Positions 16,030-24,549 of a stretch of 64,000 nucleotides of DNA are shown piece by piece. The stretch's first letter is position 1; each line of letters opens with the position of its first letter. Origin of the DNA: Opitutaceae bacterium (GTDB taxonomy: Bacteria > Verrucomicrobiota > Verrucomicrobiia > Opitutales > Opitutaceae). A program made the position numbers and the translations under genes. The notes under the pieces were generated by a model. The model saw only the letters and a list, made by a program, of their open reading frames with translations, made no database searches and was not told the origin of the DNA. The stretch spans positions 62,001-126,000 of the forward strand of contig JANQSC010000016.1 of NCBI GenBank assembly GCA_028284235.1. Reading direction: 5' to 3'.

Positions 16030-18165
16030 CTAGAGACTTCGAATGAGACGCAGCGAGAGCTCGTCCCCGTCCCCCTCCATGCGATACCCGTCGGTGTAGA
16101 GTTGGATTCGGGAGACCGTGCCCGGATTGAAGAATCGAGGGGCCGACTCAGGGGCGCTCTGCCCCGCGAATGCAATTGTCTTCAGGTCGAGCTTGGCACC
16201 GATTTCCTCGCCTTCCTGAACCAGATCGAGAATGCCAGTGAAGTGCTTCGCGGGCGCGTCCTCTTCGTTCAGCTTGAAGATGCCTTTGATCAACTCCCCC
16301 TCATTGCGCGTCTCCGTAATGATCAGCGAAATCTCGCGGGTGTCCTTCGCTTCAGCTCCGGCAATGACCATCCCTCGGAAATAGGAGCCTTGCGAGAGAG
16401 CCATCAGCAAATCGTGGCGTTTTTCGCGATCGAGAGCGGATTCCGCTTCTGCGGCGGCAATTCGGGCCGCCCGGGCGGCCTCCGCCTCCTTGATGTAGGC
16501 GACTCCCTTTCGTTCGAAATCGCGGAAAGAGAGCGAGAAATCTCGGGTGCCAAAGACGACTGCCCGGGGTCCGAAGCGCTCTTTGGGCAGCCCCTTCGCC
16601 CACGCGAATCCGTTCTCGCCTTCTTTCATTCTCAGATTGGAAAGCTCCCAGTCGTCTTTGACCGACTTACGGGTGAGGCGGTAGGTTATATTCAAAGGAT
16701 AGACCGTCCCTTTCGACGCCGATTTTCGAATCAAACTCGACCAGGCTGGAGTGGGCGCTTTCGAACCAATCAACTCCAGCTCAGCGGATGCCGTCTCCAG
16801 CGACTCACTCGTAAACGGGAGTCTCGAATACACGATCGACTCGTCTACCCAATCGTACAAATCCCGTTTTAGCGAGGCTCCCACCCGGGCGTTTATCCAA
16901 ATCTCGAGTTCGGAAATCCGTTGAATATCGCTTTCCAGCCAAACCATGTCGTGATCGGAATTCGCTCCGATTTCTTCGAAGAGCCGATTCGACATGCTTG
17001 CGATGTGCCGGTTGATCACGGTCCCTTCCGAATCTCCAAAGGCAACGAACTCAAGGAGTTCGTCCTTAAAACTAGATAGCCCCAACCCTACACCCAAAAC
17101 CGCCAATCCTGCAGCGAGCGGCATGGACGAGCAGACTTTCCGCCACAATCCCGGCTTGGCGCTCTCGGCAGGCGCGGCGCTATTCGACGACGCCTCCGAA
17201 CCGAACACGGGGGCGGCGAGACCCGAATCATCAGGATCATCCTGGGAAATCAGCAACTCCTCGCCCAGTTCTGCCTCGTCAACATCGTCAAGAAGAAGCG
17301 AGTCTTCATCATCATCACTGTCTTCCGTATCGGCTTCCGTCGCTTCTTCCGCCACGGGGGGCTCGGAACCTGTTTCCTCCGGGGGTTCCAGAGAGGCTTC
17401 ATTCTCCTCCAGCGGCGCTTCCGAAGCAGATTCGGACTCCTCCGAGTCGTTCGACTCCGAAGTGGGCGGGGGTGTCGAGTCCACAGCCTCTACGGGTGTC
17501 GCGTTTTCGTCGTCTCCCGCTTGGGTTTCGACAGGGGAAACGTCCTCCAATATCGGAGCGGCGGCTCCAAAGTCGATATCATCCTCCTCCAGAGCGACTG
17601 GCGCCGGCGGAGGTGGAGGCAGACTGCCCGCTCGATCGACAACGCTCCCCGGCTTTGATTCGTCGACCGCTTCCCGGATCAGCTCCTGGGGATCGGGCAT
17701 CGCCGTGATTTCCTCTTCCCCGTGTTCCTCGAGAGTAGCCTCCTCGCTTCGATCGCCGTCCTGGGGAGTCGATTCGGCCTCGTCGCTCTCAACCATCATT
17801 GAAAGCGGATCCGGCATGTCCGCGAGACTGGTCTCGTCTTCCTCTACAAATTCGTTTTTCGCGTCCTCAATGGCCGCAGGATCGATGTCCCCACCGTTTA
17901 GGATGCTGCCCGCCTGCATAAGCAAGTCGTCCTCATCCTGAGGGGGATTCGCCTCCTCCGATTCCGCGTCCTTGCCTTCCGAATCAAGCTCGATCGAGTT
18001 CAACATCTCGTCGACGCTATCCTGGAACGACTCCGACGCGCCATCTGCGAGTTCGCTCGACTCGCCCACGCCCTCAACGCCGTCTCCAGAAGAAGACGCT
18101 TCCACGTCTGATTCCGGCTGTTGGGCGCCATCGGAATCAGGATGCTGGGAGTCCATTTGAGCCAT
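16030..18165 (-). CDS. Acidic low-complexity protein with central transmembrane segment, unknown function
   Basis: This 711-residue protein has a very acidic, Ser/Glu/Asp/Pro-rich and probably disordered N-terminal half (1-330). One membrane segment lies at about 348-367 (MPLAAGLAVLGVGLGLSS), followed by a folded-looking C-terminal domain (370-711) with a helical Ala/Glu/Arg stretch (EAEAARAARIAAAEAESALD). A proline run (six Pro) is near residue 185. With no signal peptide, the acidic part is probably cytoplasmic and the C-terminal domain periplasmic. The ATG at 18165 is preferred to TTG at 18201. No family is recognised. Confidence 0.7.
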   Translation of the reverse strand: MAQMDSQHPDSDGAQQPESDVEASSSGDGVEGVGESSELADGASESFQDSVDEMLNSIELDSEGKDAESEEANPPQDEDDLLMQAGSILNGGDIDPAAIEDAKNEFVEEDETSLADMPDPLSMMVESDEAESTPQDGDRSEEATLEEHGEEEITAMPDPQELIREAVDESKPGSVVDRAGSLPPPPPAPVALEEDDIDFGAAAPILEDVSPVETQAGDDENATPVEAVDSTPPPTSESNDSEESESASEAPLEENEASLEPPEETGSEPPVAEEATEADTEDSDDDEDSLLLDDVDEAELGEELLISQDDPDDSGLAAPVFGSEASSNSAAPAESAKPGLWRKVCSSMPLAAGLAVLGVGLGLSSFKDELLEFVAFGDSEGTVINRHIASMSNRLFEEIGANSDHDMVWLESDIQRISELEIWINARVGASLKRDLYDWVDESIVYSRLPFTSESLETASAELELIGSKAPTPAWSSLIRKSASKGTVYPLNITYRLTRKSVKDDWELSNLRMKEGENGFAWAKGLPKERFGPRAVVFGTRDFSLSFRDFERKGVAYIKEAEAARAARIAAAEAESALDREKRHDLLMALSQGSYFRGMVIAGAEAKDTREISLIITETRNEGELIKGIFKLNEEDAPAKHFTGILDLVQEGEEIGAKLDLKTIAFAGQSAPESAPRFFNPGTVSRIQLYTDGYRMEGDGDELSLRLIRSL

Positions 18166-18297
18166 ATAAGGTTTTGCTAATCCCGCCCAATCGCGATTCA
18201 ACGGGTATCTCGTCTCTATTATCGGATTAAATCCGCGTGGCCTAAATCAAGCGAGGTGGATTGCAATCGAGATAATTGACATATTAAGCCATTGAAC

Positions 18298-18498
18298 ATG
18301 AGTGATTTATCAAAAAGAGAGCTCGAATCCAAGATCGCCTTTCTCGAACGCCACGTCGAAGAACAAGACCGCGTCATCCTAAAGTTGTCGCAAAACCTGG
18401 CATCCCTCACCGAAGAGATTGGAAACATAAAGCAGGCGATGCAGGCCGCGGAACAGTCGCTCCCCGGCCATCCAGACGAGAAGCCGCCTCACTACTAG
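18298..18498 (+). CDS. slyX: SlyX-family small coiled-coil protein
   Basis: The 66-residue protein matches the SlyX pattern: a short coiled coil with LESKIAFLERHVEEQDRVIL and a proline/histidine C-terminus ending in KPPHY. The C-terminal PPHY is typical of SlyX. Its cellular role is poorly defined. The ATG at 18298 is used; a TTG two codons upstream is also in frame. It stands between the divergent acidic-protein gene and the glycosyltransferase genes. Confidence 0.8.
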   Translation: MSDLSKRELESKIAFLERHVEEQDRVILKLSQNLASLTEEIGNIKQAMQAAEQSLPGHPDEKPPHY

Positions 18499-18554
18499 CC
18501 TTCGATCGCCTCTCAGTGAATGTCTCCCGCAAAGGCGCCATACGCCCCGTCTAA

Positions 18555-20378
18555 ATGAGCCTCCGTCAAATGTTCGCGAAGTTGTTCAACCGCAGTCGGC
18601 AGACGGACGTCGCAAATTCGGACACCGTCCCTCCAGCGCCTCCGGAAGAAGAACCCGTATCCGAGTCCCCTCCCGATGCGTTTAGAGACTACGATGCCTT
18701 TTGCGCTTTAGTGGCGCCACGCGTGGAAGCGTACTGCCGGAACTTCCAAGAGCGTCTTCCCAAGATGTCTCACCGCCCGTTAATTTCCGTTGTTCTACCT
18801 GTCTTCAATCCAGACGTAAAGTGGCTGCAGGCCGCAATCGACTCCGTCAGAAGCCAGATCTACCCCGACTGGCAGCTTTGCATCGCGGACGACGCCTCGC
18901 CGAATCCCGAGGTGCGCGAAACGCTCGAACACTACCGCGAAGCGGACAAACGCATCCAGGTCGTCTATCGGAAAACCAACGGACACATCAGCGAAGCCTC
19001 GAATTCCGCTCTCGAGTTGGCAACCGGCGAGTTCGTCGCGCTGCTGGATCACGACGACCGCCTCGCGCCCCATGCTCTCGCCCGCGTCGTCGACACGATA
19101 GTTCAACACCCAGACGTCGTCCTAATTTACACGGACGAAGACAAAATCGACGAAGACGACCAGCGCTCCCAACCGCACTTCAAATCCGATTGGAACCCGG
19201 ATTTGCTTCTCGGCCAGAATTTCATCAGCCACCTTGGCGTGTATCGCCTTTCCCACGTCGAAGCGCTGGGCGGTTTCCGAAAAGGCTACGAAGGCGCCCA
19301 GGACTGGGATCTCGCCCTCCGCATCACGACCGGCGTTCCACCCTCCCGCATTCAGCACATTCCGGAAGCCCTCTACCACTGGCGATCGATCTCCGGTTCG
19401 ACTGCGACCGACATCGATGAAAAGTCCTACGCCCACGAAGCCGCTCGGCGGGTCTTGGCCGACTACTTCGATTCAAATGGAATCAACGCGACACTCGAAC
19501 CCGTGGATCGCTACTACTGGAGACCAAAGTACCGCCATTCATCGCCTCGGGCCGCTATCGTCATTCCCACTCGCGACCGAGTCGACCTGCTCAAAGCGTG
19601 CGTCGATAGCGTCACAGGAAAAACCGGTTACCCGAACTACCAAATCGTCGTCGCCAATAACGAGTCCGTCGAAGCCTCCACTCTTCAGTATTTCTCGGAA
19701 ATTCAATCAAAGGGTATCGTTGTCGTGGATACTCCCGGCGAGTTCAATTTTTCGCGCATCGCCAACGAGGCGATTCGCTCGCGGGAAGAAGAAATTATCA
19801 TCCTTCTCAACAACGATACCACCATCATCAATGGCGACTGGATAGAGGAACTCGTGATGCATGCGTCTCGCGAGGAAATTGGCCCGGTCGGCGCCAAACT
19901 GCTCTTCCCGCACGACCACGTTCAACACGCGGGAATCGTCCTCGGAATCGGTGGCATCGGGAGCGAAGCGTTCAAGTACATTCACAAAACGGATGACGGC
20001 TACATTCACCGCGCCTTTCTCATAGGCAACTACAGCGCGGTCACCGGAGCATGCATGGCGTTTCGCAAATCCGTCTGGCTCGAGGCAGGCGAATTCGACG
20101 AGGTGAACACCCCAAACGCTTACAGCGATGTGGATTTCTGTCTCAGGTGCCATGAAAACGGATACAGAACGCTATTCACTCCATTCGCTCAACTCTACCA
20201 CGCGGAGTCCGCGTCGCGCGGCCCGGAAAACAGCACGGCCTTCCAACGCGCCATGGACTACATGAATGAACGTTGGGCGACTGTCATTGAGCGAGATCCC
20301 TACTACAACCCCAACCTGACATTGGAAAGAGAGGATTTCACCTTCGCTCGCGAACCGCGGGGCTACTCGACTCGATGA
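18555..20378 (+). CDS. Glycosyltransferase with two GT2-type domains
   Basis: This 607-residue protein contains two GT-A (family 2) domains. The first starts at ISVVLPVFNP (about 76) and has the DHDD metal-binding motif (VALLDHDDRLAPHAL) and an EGAQDWDLALR acceptor-site motif. The second starts near AAIVIPTRDR (about 334), with IILLNNDTTIINGDW and YSDVDFCLRCHENGYR. Such tandem enzymes extend polysaccharides or glycan chains, and the sugars cannot be read from the sequence. Its stop overlaps the next start by four bases (ATGA), so the pair is coupled. The N-terminal 70 residues are proline-rich and variable. Confidence 0.92.
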   Translation: MSLRQMFAKLFNRSRQTDVANSDTVPPAPPEEEPVSESPPDAFRDYDAFCALVAPRVEAYCRNFQERLPKMSHRPLISVVLPVFNPDVKWLQAAIDSVRSQIYPDWQLCIADDASPNPEVRETLEHYREADKRIQVVYRKTNGHISEASNSALELATGEFVALLDHDDRLAPHALARVVDTIVQHPDVVLIYTDEDKIDEDDQRSQPHFKSDWNPDLLLGQNFISHLGVYRLSHVEALGGFRKGYEGAQDWDLALRITTGVPPSRIQHIPEALYHWRSISGSTATDIDEKSYAHEAARRVLADYFDSNGINATLEPVDRYYWRPKYRHSSPRAAIVIPTRDRVDLLKACVDSVTGKTGYPNYQIVVANNESVEASTLQYFSEIQSKGIVVVDTPGEFNFSRIANEAIRSREEEIIILLNNDTTIINGDWIEELVMHASREEIGPVGAKLLFPHDHVQHAGIVLGIGGIGSEAFKYIHKTDDGYIHRAFLIGNYSAVTGACMAFRKSVWLEAGEFDEVNTPNAYSDVDFCLRCHENGYRTLFTPFAQLYHAESASRGPENSTAFQRAMDYMNERWATVIERDPYYNPNLTLEREDFTFAREPRGYSTR

Positions 20379-22966
20379 ACGTCTCTTTCATAATGCCGGT
20401 CTACAATCAGATCGATCTCACGCGAATCTGCCTAGACACCCTCCAGAAAACGGTTCCCGAGATTCGCTACGAGATTATCGTAATCGACGATTGCAGCGAT
20501 ACCGAAACCGCTGACGCTCTCGACGCCCTTTCCAGCCAACACATTAAGGTTCTGCACAACGATTCAAACCTTGGATACGCCAAGTCCAACAACATTGGCG
20601 TTGCCGCCGCCCAGGGCGAATACCTGTTTCTCATCAATAACGATCTCGCGTTTAAACCCGGGTGGTTCGAGCCCATGTGGTCCGGGATCAAACAACCCAA
20701 GATCGGCATTGTCGGCAACATCCAGAAAAACGCTTCAACCGGCGAAATCGACCACGCCGGATTTCTATTCGACGGGAATGGTCGTTTTCGGCACAAACGC
20801 TCGCCTAATTCGAAGCGGAAACTGACGCGATTCGACGCGGTCACCGGAGCCTGTCTTGCCATCCGGAGAAAGGACTACCTCGCTGTGGGAGGTCTCGACG
20901 AAATCTACGAGAATGGCTGCGAAGACATCGACCTGTGCTTCAAAGTACGGGAAACCGGACTGAAAGTCGTCGTCGCCAATCAGAGCGTCATCGACCACAA
21001 TGTCAGCTCGACGCGCGGCGACCAAAGTCTGCGCGACGAGCGCAACACCCGTCTGTTCCAAGCGAAGTGGCGCGACGAAATCTTGTCCACGATGACACGC
21101 GCCTGGCCCGCGACCTATTTGAAAAACGTGCGGGAGGGATCGGAACCCTTCAACTGGGAACTCGTGAAGGAGGCCGTCGCGCGAATTCTTCCAAACAGGC
21201 TCGACCCTTCGCCAAGTAGCACGCTAAGGATTGAGTCAAAACTGAAACGCAATGAGCGACATTGGATGTCGATTCTCGACAACCTGTCCGACGAGATGAT
21301 CAAGCAGCACTACCTCCCCAACAGCAGTCACTGGAACGGAACTCAGTTTTCCTACGACGGATTCGAGTCGACCAAGGATGGTAGCAGCGGTCGCTGGATA
21401 AGAGAAAAAGCGAAACTCCATCTGGACGCCGGCTTTTTTCTCTCTAGTATACAAATTTCGGGTACAATTAAGAAACCGGCGGGCGGACCCGAAGCGCTCG
21501 GCACGCTCGGATTGAGAATCACCACCAACGGTGTTCAATCGAGAGACTTCTATCCTCTTGAACAGGGTGACTTCAACATCGAACTGGACAACCTCCCTGC
21601 CGTTCCGGAAAGCGATGCGGAGATCGAGATCGAATTGCTCGGCACGCGTTTAAAGAACGCCTACGCGTACTTGGGACGTGTAACTAGAAAATGGTTTCTC
21701 CTACCCAGAAGTCTGAGGCGATTTTGGAAAAACCACCGCGACCAACTATTAAATCAGCGACTCGTCATTAAGCAGATAAAGCTCAATCACGAAATGCTGC
21801 TCGACTTCGATGAACAAGCCTTGTCGCCAGTCAATTTCGACTTCCTCAGAAGATCGTCCAACATTGGAATCAACCTGATCGGCTGGTTCGACGCCGAACT
21901 GGGCGTGGGTGAATCCGCCCGCCTCGCTGCCAAGGCTCTCGACACCACGTCGATTGGAACCAACTTCCTTCCGCTCAAAGTCAATTGCCTGGCCAGCCGC
22001 GGAGACCAGTCGTTGAGCCACCGTCTCGACGAGCAGCCGACCTACCCGATCAACGTTTTCCACATAGACGCTCCACAAAGCGCCGACATTGACCACCACC
22101 ACGGCGCGTCGCTGCGCGAAGGCCGTCGCAACATTGGCTACTGGGCTTGGGAGCTTCCCGAATTCCCCGACAATTGGATTCAGTACTTCAAGTACTTCGA
22201 TGAAATCTGGACCCCGTCGAACTTCGTGCGCGACGCCGTCATCATGAAATCGCCTTTGCCGGTGATCACGATTCCCCACTGCATCGATTTCAGGATTCCC
22301 GAAGAGCCAGAGCGAGCGAAGTTCAATCTTCCCGACGACAAGTTCCTGTTCCTTTTCGCCTACGATCTAAACAGCTACCAGCCGCGCAAGAACCCGCTAG
22401 CGGTGATCGAAGCGTTCAAAAACGCCTTTGGAGGTTCCGCCGGCAAAGACGTGGGACTCGTTATTAAGACCCATTCAGTAAAGGGCAACAAAGCCGCATT
22501 CGAAGAGTTGCAAGCTCATCTGGCCGGCATCGAGAACACCTATCTCATTGAGAACCGGCTTTCGCGAGAAGACGTGTACTCGCTTATGTATTCGGTAGAC
22601 TCTTACGTTTCTCTTCATCGCGCCGAAGGGTTTGGACTAACAGTCGCGGAGTCGATGTTTCTGGGGAAGCCGGTTTTGTCCACAAACTGGTCCGCCACGA
22701 CTGAGTTTCTAGATGCATCAAACGGCTGCCCGGTCGACTACGAACTCGTCGAACTGGAAGAAAACCACGGCCCCTACACCCAAGGTCAAGTCTGGGCGGA
22801 TCCCAGCCCCGAGCACGCCGCCAAATACATGCAAAAACTGTTCAGCGACTCGCAATTCGCCAAGGAGATCGGCGAAACCGCCGCGCTTTCGATTCGGGGT
22901 CGGTTTTCGCCGTTCAATGTCGGCAAAATCTACGAGAAACGCATGAAGTCTCTCGCGCTCTGGTAG
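20375..22966 (+). CDS. Glycosyltransferase: GT2 domain fused to GT4 domain
   Basis: This 863-residue protein has an N-terminal GT-A domain (MNVSFIMPVYNQ; IDDCSD at about 38; LFLINNDLAF; GCEDIDLCFKVRE) over residues 1-220. An unrecognised middle region (about 280-480) includes a lectin-like stretch, FFLSSIQISGTIKK. The C-terminal GT-B domain (about 500-863) carries the family 4 nucleotide-sugar motif HRAEGFGLTVAESMFLGKPV. The two catalytic domains could act in sequence on the same glycan. It is coupled to the upstream double GT2 gene and convergent with the next gene. Confidence 0.9.
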   Translation: MNVSFIMPVYNQIDLTRICLDTLQKTVPEIRYEIIVIDDCSDTETADALDALSSQHIKVLHNDSNLGYAKSNNIGVAAAQGEYLFLINNDLAFKPGWFEPMWSGIKQPKIGIVGNIQKNASTGEIDHAGFLFDGNGRFRHKRSPNSKRKLTRFDAVTGACLAIRRKDYLAVGGLDEIYENGCEDIDLCFKVRETGLKVVVANQSVIDHNVSSTRGDQSLRDERNTRLFQAKWRDEILSTMTRAWPATYLKNVREGSEPFNWELVKEAVARILPNRLDPSPSSTLRIESKLKRNERHWMSILDNLSDEMIKQHYLPNSSHWNGTQFSYDGFESTKDGSSGRWIREKAKLHLDAGFFLSSIQISGTIKKPAGGPEALGTLGLRITTNGVQSRDFYPLEQGDFNIELDNLPAVPESDAEIEIELLGTRLKNAYAYLGRVTRKWFLLPRSLRRFWKNHRDQLLNQRLVIKQIKLNHEMLLDFDEQALSPVNFDFLRRSSNIGINLIGWFDAELGVGESARLAAKALDTTSIGTNFLPLKVNCLASRGDQSLSHRLDEQPTYPINVFHIDAPQSADIDHHHGASLREGRRNIGYWAWELPEFPDNWIQYFKYFDEIWTPSNFVRDAVIMKSPLPVITIPHCIDFRIPEEPERAKFNLPDDKFLFLFAYDLNSYQPRKNPLAVIEAFKNAFGGSAGKDVGLVIKTHSVKGNKAAFEELQAHLAGIENTYLIENRLSREDVYSLMYSVDSYVSLHRAEGFGLTVAESMFLGKPVLSTNWSATTEFLDASNGCPVDYELVELEENHGPYTQGQVWADPSPEHAAKYMQKLFSDSQFAKEIGETAALSIRGRFSPFNVGKIYEKRMKSLALW

Positions 22967-22978
22967 GCCAGACCTCAG

Positions 22979-23725
22979 CTAGGAGTGCACAAACAGCGTT
23001 GCGTCCACTTTTCGAAACGCCTTGGTTCCGACTTCGTCGATAAGATCGGCCACGTAGCGCCAATCCCCCTCGTATGAATTGTCATTCCAACCTGCCCTCA
23101 GAGCAGTCTCCCGGCGAGCCATTACACAGCCGCAGTCAATGAACGAGTACTCCAGGCGGGTTTCGAAATTCCGCCAGTTGTAGTACTCGTGAACCATGTT
23201 GCAGTATACGGCGTGGATCCCATCGTCGAAGTGCTCGAGCATTTTTTCCACGTACCCAGGCGTGTGGTAGTTGTCCGAATTGGAGACGACGAGAAAGTCG
23301 GCGTCGCACTCTCGGGAAAGTTCCGCGAACCCCGCCTGCCGGGGCGTGTGTCCCCAGTCGTTGGCTCGTGAATTCGTCTCGATAAGACGAATACGCGAAT
23401 CGCTTTCAATTATGGAACGAGCGACGCTGTCGAGCCCTTCAGAACTTCCGTCATGGATAAAGAGCAGCTCCCAATTCGAGTAGGTTTGCTCGATAAGAGA
23501 AACCGCCAGCAGAGGGAATGAATTATAGATCGGAGAAACGAAAACCACTTTCAAGGCCCCTTCCGCAATCTTGTCTTTATAAGCCGGATTCGGTTCGAGA
23601 TCCTTGGTCCGCCTAACGATCTCCCAGTGACGTAGTCGATTCCGGATGGCTATCAGCGGCCCGTCCTTGATCTTGGGAGGGAGTTTGTCGAGCAATCGAT
23701 AAAGAGACTCTGTAAGGGCACGCAC
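22979..23725 (-). CDS. GT-A (family 2-like) glycosyltransferase
   Basis: This 248-residue protein has a GT-A core beginning KVVFVSPIYNSFPLLAVSLI (about 59), a HDGSSEG motif (about 91-97) in place of the usual DDGS, and a metal-site-like SNSDNYHTPGY (about 148) in place of DxD. These differences leave donor and metal dependence unclear. The start is GTG 23725, which shares its first G with the stop of the upstream glycosyltransferase (TAGTG), so translation is coupled. The stop is 12 bases from the convergent 863-residue enzyme. Confidence 0.8.
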   Translation of the reverse strand: MRALTESLYRLLDKLPPKIKDGPLIAIRNRLRHWEIVRRTKDLEPNPAYKDKIAEGALKVVFVSPIYNSFPLLAVSLIEQTYSNWELLFIHDGSSEGLDSVARSIIESDSRIRLIETNSRANDWGHTPRQAGFAELSRECDADFLVVSNSDNYHTPGYVEKMLEHFDDGIHAVYCNMVHEYYNWRNFETRLEYSFIDCGCVMARRETALRAGWNDNSYEGDWRYVADLIDEVGTKAFRKVDATLFVHS

Positions 23726-24417
23726 TAAATCCCTTTGATTCCGTATTTAACAATCACATACAATGCGCGCACTCCATCCTTCGGGCGTATTTTCTTCCCT
23801 TCATTGAAGTTGCGTTGCTTGTAGGAAATTGGGACATCGACAATCGTCAGCCCCGCCATTGCGGCTTTCGCTGTCAGTTCCGGCTCAATCCCGAATTGGG
23901 ACTCTTCAAATTCGAGCGACTTGAGAAACTCAGCCGGAAAGAGTTTAAAACAGGTTTCCATATCCGTGATCCGATACCCCGTGAAGAGATTGGACGCCAA
24001 GGTGAGAAACCCGTTGACCATTCGGTGCCAAAACGGGCTCACTTCCGAAAGCCCGCGGCCCAAAAAACGGGATCCATACACGGCGTCCGCTCCAGACTCC
24101 TCGAGCTTCTCAATCAAAACCGCGTATTCTTTGGGATCATACTCCAAATCCGCATCTTGAAAGATCACATGCGTCCCACGCGCGATTTCAACTCCACTTC
24201 TCAAAGCGGCGCCTTTGCCTTGATTCGTTTCGTGGAAAACGACCGTGTCGATCTGCGACGCTAGCTCGCCTTTCAGCAAAGCAGAGGTTCCGTCGGACGA
24301 CGCGTCGTCGACGACAACGATTTCCAAATTGGGAAGTCCACAGGCTCGAACCGCGTGGATCAACGATGGCAGGGTCTCCACTTCGTTGTAAGCAGGGACG
24401 ATAACTGAGAGTTTCAT
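23725..24417 (-). CDS. Dolichyl-phosphate mannosyltransferase-like GT2 glycosyltransferase
   Basis: The 230-residue enzyme starts MKLSVIVPAYNEVETLPSLI, then VVVDDASSDGT (about 34-44), ETNQGKGAALRSG and the catalytic FQDADLEYDP (about 87-96). This is the classic polyprenyl-phosphate glycosyltransferase pattern. The C-terminus (DVPISYKQRNFNEGKKIRPK) contains the conserved Arg/Lys loop; no membrane-anchoring C-terminal domain is present. It probably loads a sugar onto undecaprenyl phosphate for surface glycans. The ATG at 24417 is favoured over a start 20 codons upstream because homology begins there. Confidence 0.9.
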   Translation of the reverse strand: MKLSVIVPAYNEVETLPSLIHAVRACGLPNLEIVVVDDASSDGTSALLKGELASQIDTVVFHETNQGKGAALRSGVEIARGTHVIFQDADLEYDPKEYAVLIEKLEESGADAVYGSRFLGRGLSEVSPFWHRMVNGFLTLASNLFTGYRITDMETCFKLFPAEFLKSLEFEESQFGIEPELTAKAAMAGLTIVDVPISYKQRNFNEGKKIRPKDGVRALYVIVKYGIKGI

Positions 24418-24503
24418 GCAATGGGGATAATCGAAATGCAGGTGGGAAGCTGAATCCTTTTCCGCGAATACGAACAAATTAACAAGATATTTCCTGGCAC
24501 AAA

Positions 24504-24530
24504 AAAGCCCGGCACAAATGGCCGGGCTTT
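24504..24530. terminator. Intrinsic terminator between secreted-protein genes and glycosyltransferases
   Basis: A 10-bp stem, AAAGCCCGGC with GCCGGGCTTT, encloses a 7-base loop. On the minus strand it is followed by a run of T (complement of 24501-24506) and would end the transcript of the secreted protein gene whose stop is 20 bases away. The A/T symmetry means it could also act on the plus strand. Confidence 0.88.
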
Positions 24531-24549
24531 TGGAAATCTGAGCAAGGCT

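Noticed and set aside
18199..18201. TTG start for the acidic membrane protein
   Set aside because: An ATG 12 codons downstream is available, and the extra residues are not supported by any ribosome binding site.
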